Origin: Syntrophomonas sp. UBA4922
GTDB lineage: Bacteria; Bacillota; Syntrophomonadia; Syntrophomonadales; Syntrophomonadaceae
Assembly: GCA_002398825.1 (NCBI GenBank)
Contig: DHBS01000041.1
Location: forward strand, 1 to 33,450
Direction: 5' to 3'
Length of the DNA stretch: 33,450 nucleotides
This document shows positions 1-8,201 of this stretch, piece by piece. The translations under genes were made by a program, and so were the position numbers. The notes beneath the pieces were generated by a model. The model had not been told where the DNA came from. It ran no database searches and saw only the letters and a list, made by a program, of their open reading frames with translations. Positions within the stretch are counted from its first letter, which is position 1. Every line of letters begins with the position of its first letter.

Positions 1-282
1 GCCAATATGTTCTTCATTCCCATGGGTCTGGTTGTGGCCCAGATTCCGGCTATCGTGGACGTTGCTGCTGCTGCAGCCGGCGCAACCACCCCTGAAGCCG
101 TGGCAGCCTTCAAGCTTGCAGTCACCAATGTGTTCACCTGGAAGACCTTCATTATGAACAACCTGATCCCGGTGACCCTGGGCAACATCGTGGGCGGATC
201 CATCATGGTGGGTTCACTGTACTGGTACTCCTACCTGAAAAAAGACGCCCCGGTAGCCAAAGAAAAAACAACCGCAGCCTAA
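1..282 (+). CDS. Formate/nitrite transporter (FNT) family, C-terminal part
   Basis: The reading frame is already open at base 1, so this is the last ~93 residues of a gene that begins upstream. The sequence NNLIPVTLGNIVGGSIMVG followed by an aromatic helix end and a short Lys-rich tail is typical of the final transmembrane helix of FNT pentameric channels (FocA/NirC/FdhC group), which carry formate, nitrite or related small anions across the cytoplasmic membrane. Which anion cannot be told from this fragment. In a syntrophic anaerobe formate would be a natural substrate, but that is inference. A strong hairpin follows at 315-346. Confidence 0.8.
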   Translation, partial: ANMFFIPMGLVVAQIPAIVDVAAAAAGATTPEAVAAFKLAVTNVFTWKTFIMNNLIPVTLGNIVGGSIMVGSLYWYSYLKKDAPVAKEKTTAA

Positions 283-314
283 GCCTGCATAATACCATGC
301 AGTTCTCCTTCCAC

Positions 315-346
315 GAGCCATCTCCCCGTTCCCGGGGAGGTGGCTC
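315..346 (+). terminator. Hairpin after the FNT gene, possible terminator
   Basis: GAGCCATCTCCCCG pairs with CGGGGAGGTGGCTC around a 4-nt loop, a 14-bp stem with one G-T pair. It lies 33 bases after the stop codon. No clear T-run follows, so it may be an RNA-stabilising or Rho-assisted structure rather than a classic intrinsic terminator. Confidence 0.55.
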
Positions 347-510
347 AATTAACTTCAAAGGACTCCGAACAGCCTGTTGAACGCACTTCATTGGGTATAA
401 AAGCCCTTGCCATAAAATACATAAAAACTGGTTTAAGCCAGGAGAATAATTCCCATAAAACGACAAATTTGGCGAGGATAAAGAGGTAGAATGTTCATTA
501 GGGGCCAAAA

Positions 511-3321
511 ATGGGGAAATGGGGATTGAAGTTGAACCTTAGAAATCGCTTATTATTGGGTGTGGCAATGCTACTGATACTGCAGATATTATTATTCGGC
601 TTTGCGGTGAGCACCTTGAATCAGAATAATAAAGCCATGGAGGAGATACTTCGTGACCGATATGTAAAAATAAACCATATCAACGCCATTCGCTATGAGC
701 TTAATCATATCAGTTTATCTCTGCATAAGGCCAGTGCGGGGGGGCATGATCCCATAGAACAAATACAAGCCGTAGACAATTCCATTCTAAACATCAATTC
801 GATGCTGATTCGCCTTGAAAACACCGTCGTTACACCTCAAGGGCTCGATATTATGGCCAAATTTAAGACTCAATATGAAGACTATCAAGAGGTTGTGGCG
901 GAAACAACATCATATATTGAACAAGGTCTGTCTAACGACCTGGTAACCCGGTTGTCGGCTAGAGAAGAAACTCTCCACAACCGCCTCTTAGCTACGGTTG
1001 AGGAATTTGGAGCACTGCAGGAACAGTTAATGACTGAGGCTCTGGACCGTTCTCAGGCTTCTTCGGCACGTATGGTGAGAATACTGGTGCTCTTCTTCAT
1101 AATCTATCTGACCCTGTCCATAGGGATCGCCGTCTGGATTCTGCGCAGTATGATCGGGAATATCTCCAAGGTTTCCAGGGTTATTTCTTCTGCAGCTGAT
1201 AAAAGCTCCGATATGCCTAGACTCGACATCGATTCACGGGACGAGTTGGGGGCCATTGCCGAAGCTTATAACAAGATGGCGGAGGGAATCGAGAATTACG
1301 CCCGTCTCGAGCAGAAGAACTCGCTTTACATGCAGGAGAGAACCTGGCTGAGCACCAATATCGCCCAGCTTACCACCTCATTTCAGGACATGCCCAATCC
1401 CCGCGAATTAGGCAGCTTTTTCATCACCAGGATCTGCCCTCTGGTTGAGGCGCAATACGGTGTAATATACCTGAAACAGAATGATTTAACTTATGACAAG
1501 CTGGCAGCTTATGCGGCCGATGCTTCGGTAATCACTGCCGGCAGCATTCATATTGGAGAAGGGCTTATCGGACAATGCGCTAAGGAAAACAAAAAGATCA
1601 TTATTGAACAAACCCCGGAAAACTATATCAAAATAACCTCTGGTTTGGGATCATCAGCTCCGGCAGCCCTAACGGTATTGCCGGTGGAATTCGGTGATCA
1701 GGTATTGGCCGTTGTGGAAATCGCTTCATTCAAACCCTTCAGCGATTTGCACCAAGAGCTTTTGGACAAGATCACCAGCAATCTCGGGGTGTCCCTTTTC
1801 GGGCTGATGCAGCAGATGCAAGTCAACGAACTGTTGAATGAAAGCCGGGTGCTCAACGAAGAATTACGGGTTCAAGCCGAAGAACTGCAGAATCAATCTG
1901 AGGAATTGCAAAGCCAGCATGAAGAATTAAGAACCATCAATGAGCAGCTCGAGGGCAACAACCTCAAATCCGAACAGCGCCGATTCGAATTGGAGTCAAT
2001 CCGTTTGGAGCTGCAGGAAACCAATCTACAGCTTATGCAGGCATCGCAGTTTAAGTCTGAATTCCTGGCCAACATCTCCCACGAACTGCGCACCCCCTTG
2101 AACAGTATTTTGATATTAGCGGAAATCCTGGCCCAGAATCCAGATGCCAACCTCATGCCCAAGCAGGTTGATTTTGTCAAAACCATATATAACTCGGGCC
2201 GGGACTTATTGGATCTAATCAACCAGATCTTGGATTTGACCAAGATAGAGTCCGGGAAAATGGAGGTCAACTACAGTGAAATCTCGCTGTCAATCCTGCT
2301 GGATTCCGTAGGGAACCACGGCTCCCTGGAAGCAATGCGCAAAGGCATTGATTTCTCGGTCGAGTCTGATCCCGGATTGCCTGATATCATCTACAGCGAT
2401 GAACAGCACCTGCTGCACATCATCAACAACCTGCTTTCCAATGCCTTCAAATTCGCACCCCAGGGCCGGGTCAAATTAGGCGTAAAAAGATCGAACCGGT
2501 TTTTCAGCGCTGATGAATATCCTGACCTTAACAGCTCCGGCTTGAATCTCGAAATCACCGTTAGCGACAATGGTATTGGCATCCCGGAGGATAAACTGGA
2601 AGTTATATTTGAAGCTTTTATGCAGGTCAACGGGGCTACCAACCGCAATTACGGAGGCTCAGGCCTGGGTTTGTCAATATGCCGCCGGACCGTCCAGCTT
2701 TTGGGCGGGTTCATTGAGGTGGAAAGCCAACCCGGCCGGGGCAGCACCTTCAGGGTTTACATCCCCTGTGATGTGGGGGTTTTGGGGCGCCAAATCGCCA
2801 GCAGTGTGGACAATGAAAGGCTGCCGGCCGAAATCGAAACAGAAGCTGATTTAATAATAAGGTCTGAACAAGAACAGGAATGCGAAATAGCCATTAGCGA
2901 AAAAGACCCGGCGGAAGACCCTGAATCCATTCCCGACCGGGGCAATCTAGCCGGCAAAAACATTCTCCTGGTAGACGACGATATGCGCAACGTGTTTGCC
3001 CTGACTTCCGTGTTGGAAGGCAGCCAGATCAGAGTGTTGTTCGCCGAAAATGGCCGCGAAGCTATCGAGGTCTTACAGCAGCATCCCGAAATTGACCTGG
3101 TGATCATGGATATCATGATGCCGGAGATGGATGGCTACGATGCCATACACAACATAAGGCTGATACCTGAATATCAAGACCTGCCTATCATTGCCCTGAC
3201 CGCCAAAGCCATGAAAGGGGACCGCCTCAAATGTATCGAAGTCGGGGCTTCTGACTACATCAATAAACCGGTTGATATCGAGCAGCTGCTTTCTTTGATA
3301 AGTGTTTGGTTGTACAAATAA
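511..3321 (+). CDS. Membrane hybrid sensor histidine kinase (4HB-HAMP-GAF-HisKA-HATPase-REC)
   Basis: A 936-residue hybrid kinase. Visible in order: transmembrane helix ~11-33, an extracellular helical region ~34-185, second transmembrane helix ~186-212, HAMP ~212-265, a GAF-like region ~290-430, and a long Glu/Gln-rich coiled coil ~435-515. Then come HisKA with the SHELRTPLNS motif (phospho-acceptor His524), an HATPase domain with N box and GIGIPEDKL and GGSGLGLSI motifs, and a C-terminal receiver (~817-936) with phospho-acceptor Asp867 in VIMDIMMPEMDG. It probably senses an extracellular or membrane signal and passes phosphate from His524 to Asp867 or onward. It is the first gene of a three-gene operon. 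The cheR start codon directly follows its stop, so translation is probably coupled. The signal is unknown. Confidence 0.9.
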   Translation: MGKWGLKLNLRNRLLLGVAMLLILQILLFGFAVSTLNQNNKAMEEILRDRYVKINHINAIRYELNHISLSLHKASAGGHDPIEQIQAVDNSILNINSMLIRLENTVVTPQGLDIMAKFKTQYEDYQEVVAETTSYIEQGLSNDLVTRLSAREETLHNRLLATVEEFGALQEQLMTEALDRSQASSARMVRILVLFFIIYLTLSIGIAVWILRSMIGNISKVSRVISSAADKSSDMPRLDIDSRDELGAIAEAYNKMAEGIENYARLEQKNSLYMQERTWLSTNIAQLTTSFQDMPNPRELGSFFITRICPLVEAQYGVIYLKQNDLTYDKLAAYAADASVITAGSIHIGEGLIGQCAKENKKIIIEQTPENYIKITSGLGSSAPAALTVLPVEFGDQVLAVVEIASFKPFSDLHQELLDKITSNLGVSLFGLMQQMQVNELLNESRVLNEELRVQAEELQNQSEELQSQHEELRTINEQLEGNNLKSEQRRFELESIRLELQETNLQLMQASQFKSEFLANISHELRTPLNSILILAEILAQNPDANLMPKQVDFVKTIYNSGRDLLDLINQILDLTKIESGKMEVNYSEISLSILLDSVGNHGSLEAMRKGIDFSVESDPGLPDIIYSDEQHLLHIINNLLSNAFKFAPQGRVKLGVKRSNRFFSADEYPDLNSSGLNLEITVSDNGIGIPEDKLEVIFEAFMQVNGATNRNYGGSGLGLSICRRTVQLLGGFIEVESQPGRGSTFRVYIPCDVGVLGRQIASSVDNERLPAEIETEADLIIRSEQEQECEIAISEKDPAEDPESIPDRGNLAGKNILLVDDDMRNVFALTSVLEGSQIRVLFAENGREAIEVLQQHPEIDLVIMDIMMPEMDGYDAIHNIRLIPEYQDLPIIALTAKAMKGDRLKCIEVGASDYINKPVDIEQLLSLISVWLYK

Positions 3322-4182
3322 ATGAGTATCGATCTGCTTTCAAGCCAACCGGCAGCCAATGACGGCGATGAATTGGAACAAATTGAAATCACGCTGTTGC
3401 TTGAAGCTATCTATCGCCGCTATGGCTATGATTTCAGGGATTATAACTACCGCTCCATCCGGCGCCGGGTGCTTTATCGCATGGGATTGCTTAATATTGC
3501 TACGGTTTCAGCCTTACAGGAGATGGTTCTGCGCCAAACCAAGGTTTTCGAGGCTTTGGTCTCTGACTTTACCATCAGTGTAACCGAAATGTTTCGCGAT
3601 GCCGTATTCTTTAAAGCTCTGCGTGAGCAGGTCCTGCCTGCTTTGCGCTCCTACCCGCTGATTCGTATTTGGCATGCGGGCTGTTCAACCGGTGAGGAAG
3701 TGTATTCAATGGCTATTCTTCTGCAGGAAGAGGATCTGTATGAGCAAAGCCGGATATATGCCACCGATATCAATCCGCAATCGCTTGAGAAGGCCAACAA
3801 CGGAATTTTCTCTTTGGAAAAAATGCAGCAGTACACCCGCAACTATCAGCAGTCAGGTGGTAAAAGGGCCTTCAGCGAGTATTACCTGGTGAGAGGCAAA
3901 GACGCGGTATTCGACCAGGACTTGAAACGCAATATAGTATTTGCCCAGCACAACCTGGCAACTGACAGTTCTTTTAACGAATTTCACCTCATAGTCTGCC
4001 GAAATGTCCTGATTTATTTTAATGCCAGTTTGCAGCAACGAGTAAAAGAGCTGTTTTATAGGAGCCTGGCCGTTTCAGGGTATTTGGCCCTGGGAAACAG
4101 AGAGGGAATAGAAAACGTTAAAGGTGATGGTTATTATGACACAGTGGATGCCGGCAATAAAATATACCGAAAAAAGCCATAA
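3322..4182 (+). CDS. CheR-type protein-glutamate methyltransferase
   Basis: The 286-residue length and layout match CheR: an N-terminal helical CheR_N region (~24-75, with YGYDFRDYNYRSIRRRV) and an SAM-binding catalytic domain with HAGCSTGEEVYSMAILL and the late motif LIVCRNVLIYF. Known CheR enzymes methylate glutamates on chemoreceptors using S-adenosylmethionine. No chemoreceptor or CheB methylesterase is present here, so the substrate is unclear. The extracellular helical and HAMP regions of the upstream kinase are a possible target (inference). Its ATG follows the upstream stop with no gap and no evident ribosome-binding site. Its last 47 bases overlap the next gene. Confidence 0.88.
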   Translation: MSIDLLSSQPAANDGDELEQIEITLLLEAIYRRYGYDFRDYNYRSIRRRVLYRMGLLNIATVSALQEMVLRQTKVFEALVSDFTISVTEMFRDAVFFKALREQVLPALRSYPLIRIWHAGCSTGEEVYSMAILLQEEDLYEQSRIYATDINPQSLEKANNGIFSLEKMQQYTRNYQQSGGKRAFSEYYLVRGKDAVFDQDLKRNIVFAQHNLATDSSFNEFHLIVCRNVLIYFNASLQQRVKELFYRSLAVSGYLALGNREGIENVKGDGYYDTVDAGNKIYRKKP

Positions 4183-5812
4183 AACAAATAGTGCCAAAGT
4201 TAATGTTCTGGTAGTGGATGACCATGTGGAAAACCTGGTTGCTATTGAAGCCATACTGGCCTCTCCGCGCTATCACATCCGTTCGGTAACCTCGGGCGCC
4301 GACGCACTCAAGCAGATTATGCAGCAGGACTATGCCTTGATTCTTATGGATGTGCAGATGCCTGATCTAGATGGATTTGAAGTTGCCCGCCTGATCAAAT
4401 CCCGGCAGAAAACCCGGCATATCCCGATAGTGTTCATAACCGCCATTAACCAGGCTGCCGAGCATGTGGAAAGGGGATATGCGGTGGGTGCGATTGACTA
4501 CATCTTTAAACCGTTTAATCCCCAAACCCTGCGCTGGAAGGTGGAAGCCCTGATCAATTACCAGGCTTATTATGACCAGGTGGAAGCCCAGAGCATGCTT
4601 TTGCAGGAAAAAACCAGGGAGTTGGAAGAGGCCTACCAGCAGTTGCATTTTATTAACACCAATCTGGAAAACCTGGTAGAGCAGCGCACCAAAGAAGTAT
4701 TGATATCCAATGTCCAGCTGCAGCGGGAGATAGCCGAACATAAGCTTACCAAAGAGCATTTCCGCAAAATATTCGCTTTAAGCCCCAACCTGATGTCGAT
4801 CCGTTCTCTGCATGATGCCAGGATTCTGGATGTGAACCAGAGCTGGCTGGAATACAGCGGCTACAGCCTGGAAGAGCTAACCGCAATAGACCAAAAACCT
4901 TTCTATCAAATTGAGGAACCGGGATACAGCATAACAGACAGCATAATCGAGATCCAGGAAAAGGTGCACAACCTCAAAGTAAGCTACAAGACCAAAAGCG
5001 GTGATACCCGCTATGGCTTGCTCTCGACCGAACTGATGAATACCCTGGGGGAAAAGCAAATATTGTCTGTGGTGACGGATATCACTGAGATCGATCATTT
5101 GCAAAAAGAAATGACTCGATTGGATCGACTTAACCTGGTCGGGGAAATGGCAGCTTCCATCGGCCATGAGATCAGAAACCCGATGACTGCGGTGAGGGGA
5201 TTTCTTCAGCTTTTGGCCCATGAAGACAACGCTTTGAATAATGAATATTATGATCTCATGATAAGTGAGCTGGATCGCGCCAACGGTATCATTTCCTGCT
5301 TCCTGGCCCTGGCCGGCAACAAAACCGTTGAGTTGGAATGCGTTTGCCTGAACGATATTATCAAAGCTTTATATCCTTTGATCAAGGCGGATGCTTTGCG
5401 CTGTGACAAAAACCTCTGTCTGGAGCTGGGAGAAGTAGAACCGTTGATGCTGGATGACAAGGAAATCCGCCAGTTGATTATGAATCTGTGCCGCAATGGC
5501 CTGGAGGCTATGGGCAGCGGAGGAACCCTCTGTATTAAAACCTGCCGGCTTGCTGATGAGATCATGCTGACGGTACAAGATCAAGGCTCCGGCATCGATC
5601 AAAATCTCATCGATAAACTCGGCACTCCCTTTTTAACTACCAAACCGGAAGGCACCGGCCTGGGACTGCCGGTATGCTTCAGCATTGCCCATCGCCATCA
5701 GGCCCGCGTGGATATTCAATCAGCTCATACCGGAACCAGCATTTCCGTCATATTTCCGCTGCGCAGGGAAAGCGTTAAAGAGCTGCAATTAGATGGTTTG
5801 ATGATGGGATAG
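4136..5812 (+). CDS. Receiver-PAS-histidine kinase (KinA-like kinase core)
   Basis: A soluble protein of about 558 residues. An N-terminal receiver has Asp72 in LILMDVQMPDLDG. A coiled coil follows, then a PAS domain (~205-320). The kinase core carries GHEIRNPMTAVRGFLQLL (His344), a motif style typical of KinA/KinB-type sporulation phosphorelay kinases, and an HATPase region ending GTGLGLPVCFSIAHRH. Several in-frame starts exist (GTG 4124, ATG 4127, 4136, 4148). I chose 4136 because AAAGGTG lies about 9 bases before it. The gene overlaps the end of cheR, so the three genes should be co-transcribed. The receiver may take phosphate from the upstream hybrid kinase. An output to Spo0A is possible but unproven. 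No transmembrane segment is seen. Confidence 0.87.
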   Translation: MTQWMPAIKYTEKSHKTNSAKVNVLVVDDHVENLVAIEAILASPRYHIRSVTSGADALKQIMQQDYALILMDVQMPDLDGFEVARLIKSRQKTRHIPIVFITAINQAAEHVERGYAVGAIDYIFKPFNPQTLRWKVEALINYQAYYDQVEAQSMLLQEKTRELEEAYQQLHFINTNLENLVEQRTKEVLISNVQLQREIAEHKLTKEHFRKIFALSPNLMSIRSLHDARILDVNQSWLEYSGYSLEELTAIDQKPFYQIEEPGYSITDSIIEIQEKVHNLKVSYKTKSGDTRYGLLSTELMNTLGEKQILSVVTDITEIDHLQKEMTRLDRLNLVGEMAASIGHEIRNPMTAVRGFLQLLAHEDNALNNEYYDLMISELDRANGIISCFLALAGNKTVELECVCLNDIIKALYPLIKADALRCDKNLCLELGEVEPLMLDDKEIRQLIMNLCRNGLEAMGSGGTLCIKTCRLADEIMLTVQDQGSGIDQNLIDKLGTPFLTTKPEGTGLGLPVCFSIAHRHQARVDIQSAHTGTSISVIFPLRRESVKELQLDGLMMG

Positions 5813-5874
5813 CTGTAGAGCGGAGGTGGAATCTGAGCAACGTTGGCTGCGTTTTACTCCACCCGCATAATCAA

Positions 5875-5914
5875 AAAGCTCCCGGTATGACTTTTCAAGC
5901 CTGCCTGGAGCTTT
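5875..5914. terminator. Bidirectional terminator between convergent genes
   Basis: AAAGCTCC pairs with GGAGCTTT, with a short CGG/CC extension inside. On the minus strand the stem is followed by CTTTTTG, a good U-tract for the small gene ending at 6022. On the plus strand a weaker T-rich stretch serves the kinase operon ending at 5812. Confidence 0.6.
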
Positions 5915-5990
5915 AGATTTGCTCATATTTGATAAACAGATATACAGCTATAATGTAATGAGCCGCTACGGCCTTGCCTTAAATGGTGCA

Positions 5991-6013
5991 GGGGGGCGGG
6001 GGGAGTGCCCCCC
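5991..6013 (+). other. G-rich tract with GGGGGG/CCCCCC hairpin
   Basis: GGGGGG at 5998-6003 pairs with CCCCCC at 6008-6013 across AGTG. A second G6 run lies just upstream at 5991-5996. The element sits immediately beyond the 3' end of the minus-strand gene at 6022. It could block polymerase or fold as a G-rich structure; its role is unknown. Confidence 0.4.
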
Positions 6014-6021
6014 TTGCGGCA

Positions 6022-6393
6022 TTAAATATCCATGACAGGCCCGCCATGGCCGTAAAAATAAATCAGCTTCTCATTCAGGTAATCCACAGATACGCTTTTA
6101 GAGCCCTCCGGGGTGAGCAATGTAACCGTATCCCCGCCCGAATTTACCCGGGCCTGATTATTTTTGGGGGTTGGCCTGGAAAATCTAGTTTTTACCATAA
6201 CTCCCTCCTTTTTTTCCATTACGGGACCGCCATTATTATAAAAATAAGCCAACTTTTGGTTCAAGTCCTCCATGGTCATCTTTGCTTCGCGATCTTTTTT
6301 GGAAACCAGCGTAAGTTCGGTTGTAAGAGATTTACTCTCCACCCCGGTTTGAAAAGGAATATCCATCAACTTGCTTTTCAATGCTCGATTCAT
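6022..6393 (-). CDS. Small uncharacterised protein with duplicated LNxKLxYFYxxGGPVM motif
   Basis: I do not recognise this 123-residue protein. It contains the same 16-residue motif twice: LNQKLAYFYNNGGPVM at 44-59 and LNEKLIYFYGHGGPVM at 106-121 (12 of 16 identical). Each follows a short beta-like stretch (TTELTLVSKKD, GDTVTLLTPEG), so the protein is an internal duplication of a ~36-residue unit. There is no signal peptide or membrane helix, so it is probably cytoplasmic. The N-terminal IPFQTGVESKSLTTELTLVSK vaguely recalls small Firmicute DUF1659/DUF2922 proteins, which I cannot confirm. The start is ATG 6393, since AAAGGAGGC lies 8 bases before it; the in-frame ATG at 6423 has no such site. 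A sigma-54-type promoter lies upstream. Confidence 0.7.
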   Translation of the reverse strand: MNRALKSKLMDIPFQTGVESKSLTTELTLVSKKDREAKMTMEDLNQKLAYFYNNGGPVMEKKEGVMVKTRFSRPTPKNNQARVNSGGDTVTLLTPEGSKSVSVDYLNEKLIYFYGHGGPVMDI

Positions 6394-6452
6394 TTTATTT
6401 TGCCTCCTTTCATCGTGGGTCATTACCTTGTGAATTAATTAACAATAATTGA

Positions 6453-6469
6453 TGCAAAGATCATGCCAA
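6453..6469 (-). promoter_or_regulatory. Sigma-54-type -24/-12 promoter
   Basis: Read on the minus strand: TTGGCATGATCTTTGCA. The -24 GG (6466-6467) and -12 GC (6454-6455) are separated by exactly 10 bases, and the sequence matches TGGCACN5TTGCW at nearly every position. The predicted transcript would start near 6442, giving a leader of about 50 bases before the ATG at 6393. A paired inverted repeat about 110-170 bases upstream fits an activator site. Confidence 0.65.
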
Positions 6470-6579
6470 TATGGCAGCGAGGTATGAATGACTAAGGAAA
6501 CACAGCAAACCACGGCATTTATAAACATAAAATTTCTCAGGCAACTGCAACGAAAAGGGGGGATTGTGTCTGGAATGTA

Positions 6580-6624
6580 TCAAAAGTGTTTCAAAAATTG
6601 TCTGATATGCGACACTTTTGAAAC
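6580..6624 (-). promoter_or_regulatory. Inverted repeat, candidate enhancer-binding-protein site
   Basis: TCAAAAGTGT (6580-6589) is the perfect inverse of ACACTTTTGA (6612-6621). The overlapping GTTTCAAAA (6588-6596) and TTTTGAAAC (6616-6624) form a second inverted pair. Position upstream of the -24/-12 promoter is typical for the upstream activating sequence of a sigma-54 activator. No such activator gene lies in the window. The rest of 6394-6722 holds a two-part hairpin at 6668-6704 (ATGACA/TGTCAT outside, AGGAC/GTCCT inside) that may end the exporter transcript. Confidence 0.5.
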
Positions 6625-6722
6625 AAAACGAGACAGGGGAATGCTGGAGCAAACGGGACAAATGAAGATGACAAATGAGGACGGTCACGGTCCTTTTCTG
6701 TCATTCCCGGTTGTTTCCCAAC

Positions 6723-7934
6723 TCATTTGTAGAAGCTTTGGTTCTGCGGTTTATTGGAGTTGAACAGGCTGTTTTGGCCTATCTGATTGATGACTACTTC
6801 ATAATCGGGGCATTGCCGGTGTATTTTTTCCCGCACCTGTTTTTTTATGCCTGCATACTCCAATTCCGGGATTTCGGGAAGAACCTCCAGGTTAAAGATC
6901 ACATTGATCTTGTTTGCCGCCTGGGCGATGCGGAAATCCCTGAATTTGATACCCATCTCTTCCTCTTTGACACAGCTCAAGATCTTGTTCCGGACCTTTT
7001 CGATCTTCTTCAAATCGGTTGAAATGGGATCCATGTGGATGATTATATTGATATTGAGTTCTTCTTTGACTCTTTTTTCCAGTGAATCAATGACAGCATG
7101 CACTTCCACAATATGCTCGTAGTCCGGAACCTCGGCGTGAATGGAGGCGATCACCCGGCTAGGCCCGTAATCATGAACCTCCAGATCGTGGGTTCCCACC
7201 ACGCATTGGCCGGAACAGACCAGCTGGTTAATCTTTTCTACTAATTCTGGTTCCGGTGCCGAGCCCAGCAGGAGATTTACCGTATCCCTGGCGATACTGA
7301 AGCCGGCATATATTATGAACAGGGATATCAATATACCGACCAGGCCGTCTATGGGAAAATCCGTATAAGCTCCCGCCACCATGGCGGCGATTACCAGGCT
7401 GGTAGCCAGACAATCATTCAAGCTGTCGTAGGCGGTGGCCTTGTTGATGCTGGAATTTATTGCTGTGGCGATATATGAGTTGTAGGAGAACATCCACAGC
7501 TTGACCAGAACGGACAGGATGAGGATTATCAGTATGGCGGCGCTGAAGGTGACCTTCTCCGGATTTAACAGTTTATCATAGGAGCTGCGCAAGAGCTGAA
7601 AGCCCACCGAAAATATTATGAAGGCCACCACCAGGGCAGCGATATATTCGAAGCGTCCATGGCCGTAGGGATGATCTTCATCGGCCGGCCGGTTGGCAAG
7701 TTTTGCGCCCAGGATGGAAACCAGCGAAGACCCCAGATCGGTCATATTGTTAAAAGCATCGGATATCACCGCAATACTGTTGATGTAGAGGCCGATAGCC
7801 AGCTTGGTGACAAACAAGAGCAGGTTGCACAGTATCCCCAGCGTTCCGGAGAGCACCAGATAAGCTTCCCGCACCTTGCAATCTGACACATTCTGATAAT
7901 CCTTTATCCATTTTCTGATGATGTATTTGATCAT
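6723..7934 (-). CDS. Cation diffusion facilitator (CDF) metal exporter
   Basis: A 403-residue member of the CDF family: an N-terminal cation-efflux membrane domain of about six helices and a cytoplasmic C-terminal domain (~215-300) with HDLEVHDYGPSRVIASIHAEVP. HPYGHGRFE (88-96) is the family signature. It exports divalent metal in exchange for protons across the cytoplasmic membrane. The metal quartet reads NxxxD in helix 2 (Asn62, Asp66) and DxxxD in helix 5 (Asp170, Asp174). Zinc exporters usually have a His in helix 5, so manganese (or iron) is more likely than zinc; this is inference from family patterns. The C-terminus extends ~100 residues beyond the usual cytoplasmic domain. AAAGGAG precedes the ATG at good spacing. 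Confidence 0.88.
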   Translation of the reverse strand: MIKYIIRKWIKDYQNVSDCKVREAYLVLSGTLGILCNLLLFVTKLAIGLYINSIAVISDAFNNMTDLGSSLVSILGAKLANRPADEDHPYGHGRFEYIAALVVAFIIFSVGFQLLRSSYDKLLNPEKVTFSAAILIILILSVLVKLWMFSYNSYIATAINSSINKATAYDSLNDCLATSLVIAAMVAGAYTDFPIDGLVGILISLFIIYAGFSIARDTVNLLLGSAPEPELVEKINQLVCSGQCVVGTHDLEVHDYGPSRVIASIHAEVPDYEHIVEVHAVIDSLEKRVKEELNINIIIHMDPISTDLKKIEKVRNKILSCVKEEEMGIKFRDFRIAQAANKINVIFNLEVLPEIPELEYAGIKKQVREKIHRQCPDYEVVINQIGQNSLFNSNKPQNQSFYK

Positions 7935-8201
7935 AGGCTGCTCCTTTGGCCGCAGATGCTGAGATTATTATATACCTTAAACCTCGCTGTTATTGTGGCT
8001 GGATTTGCTTCTGCCCCTGGCGCCCGTTCCTTTTCTTGCCGGTGAAGGAAAGCAGTAGGCTATTTACTATTTTCGGCGATGTGCAGTAATATTTAAACCC
8101 CAATAGGGCCAGGATACAAAAAATTATTATGGCTTTTATAGACAACAGCAGTGCAAAAGGCTAGCATTAAGTGATATGAAACCGGAAAGCTGGAATAAAT
8201 A

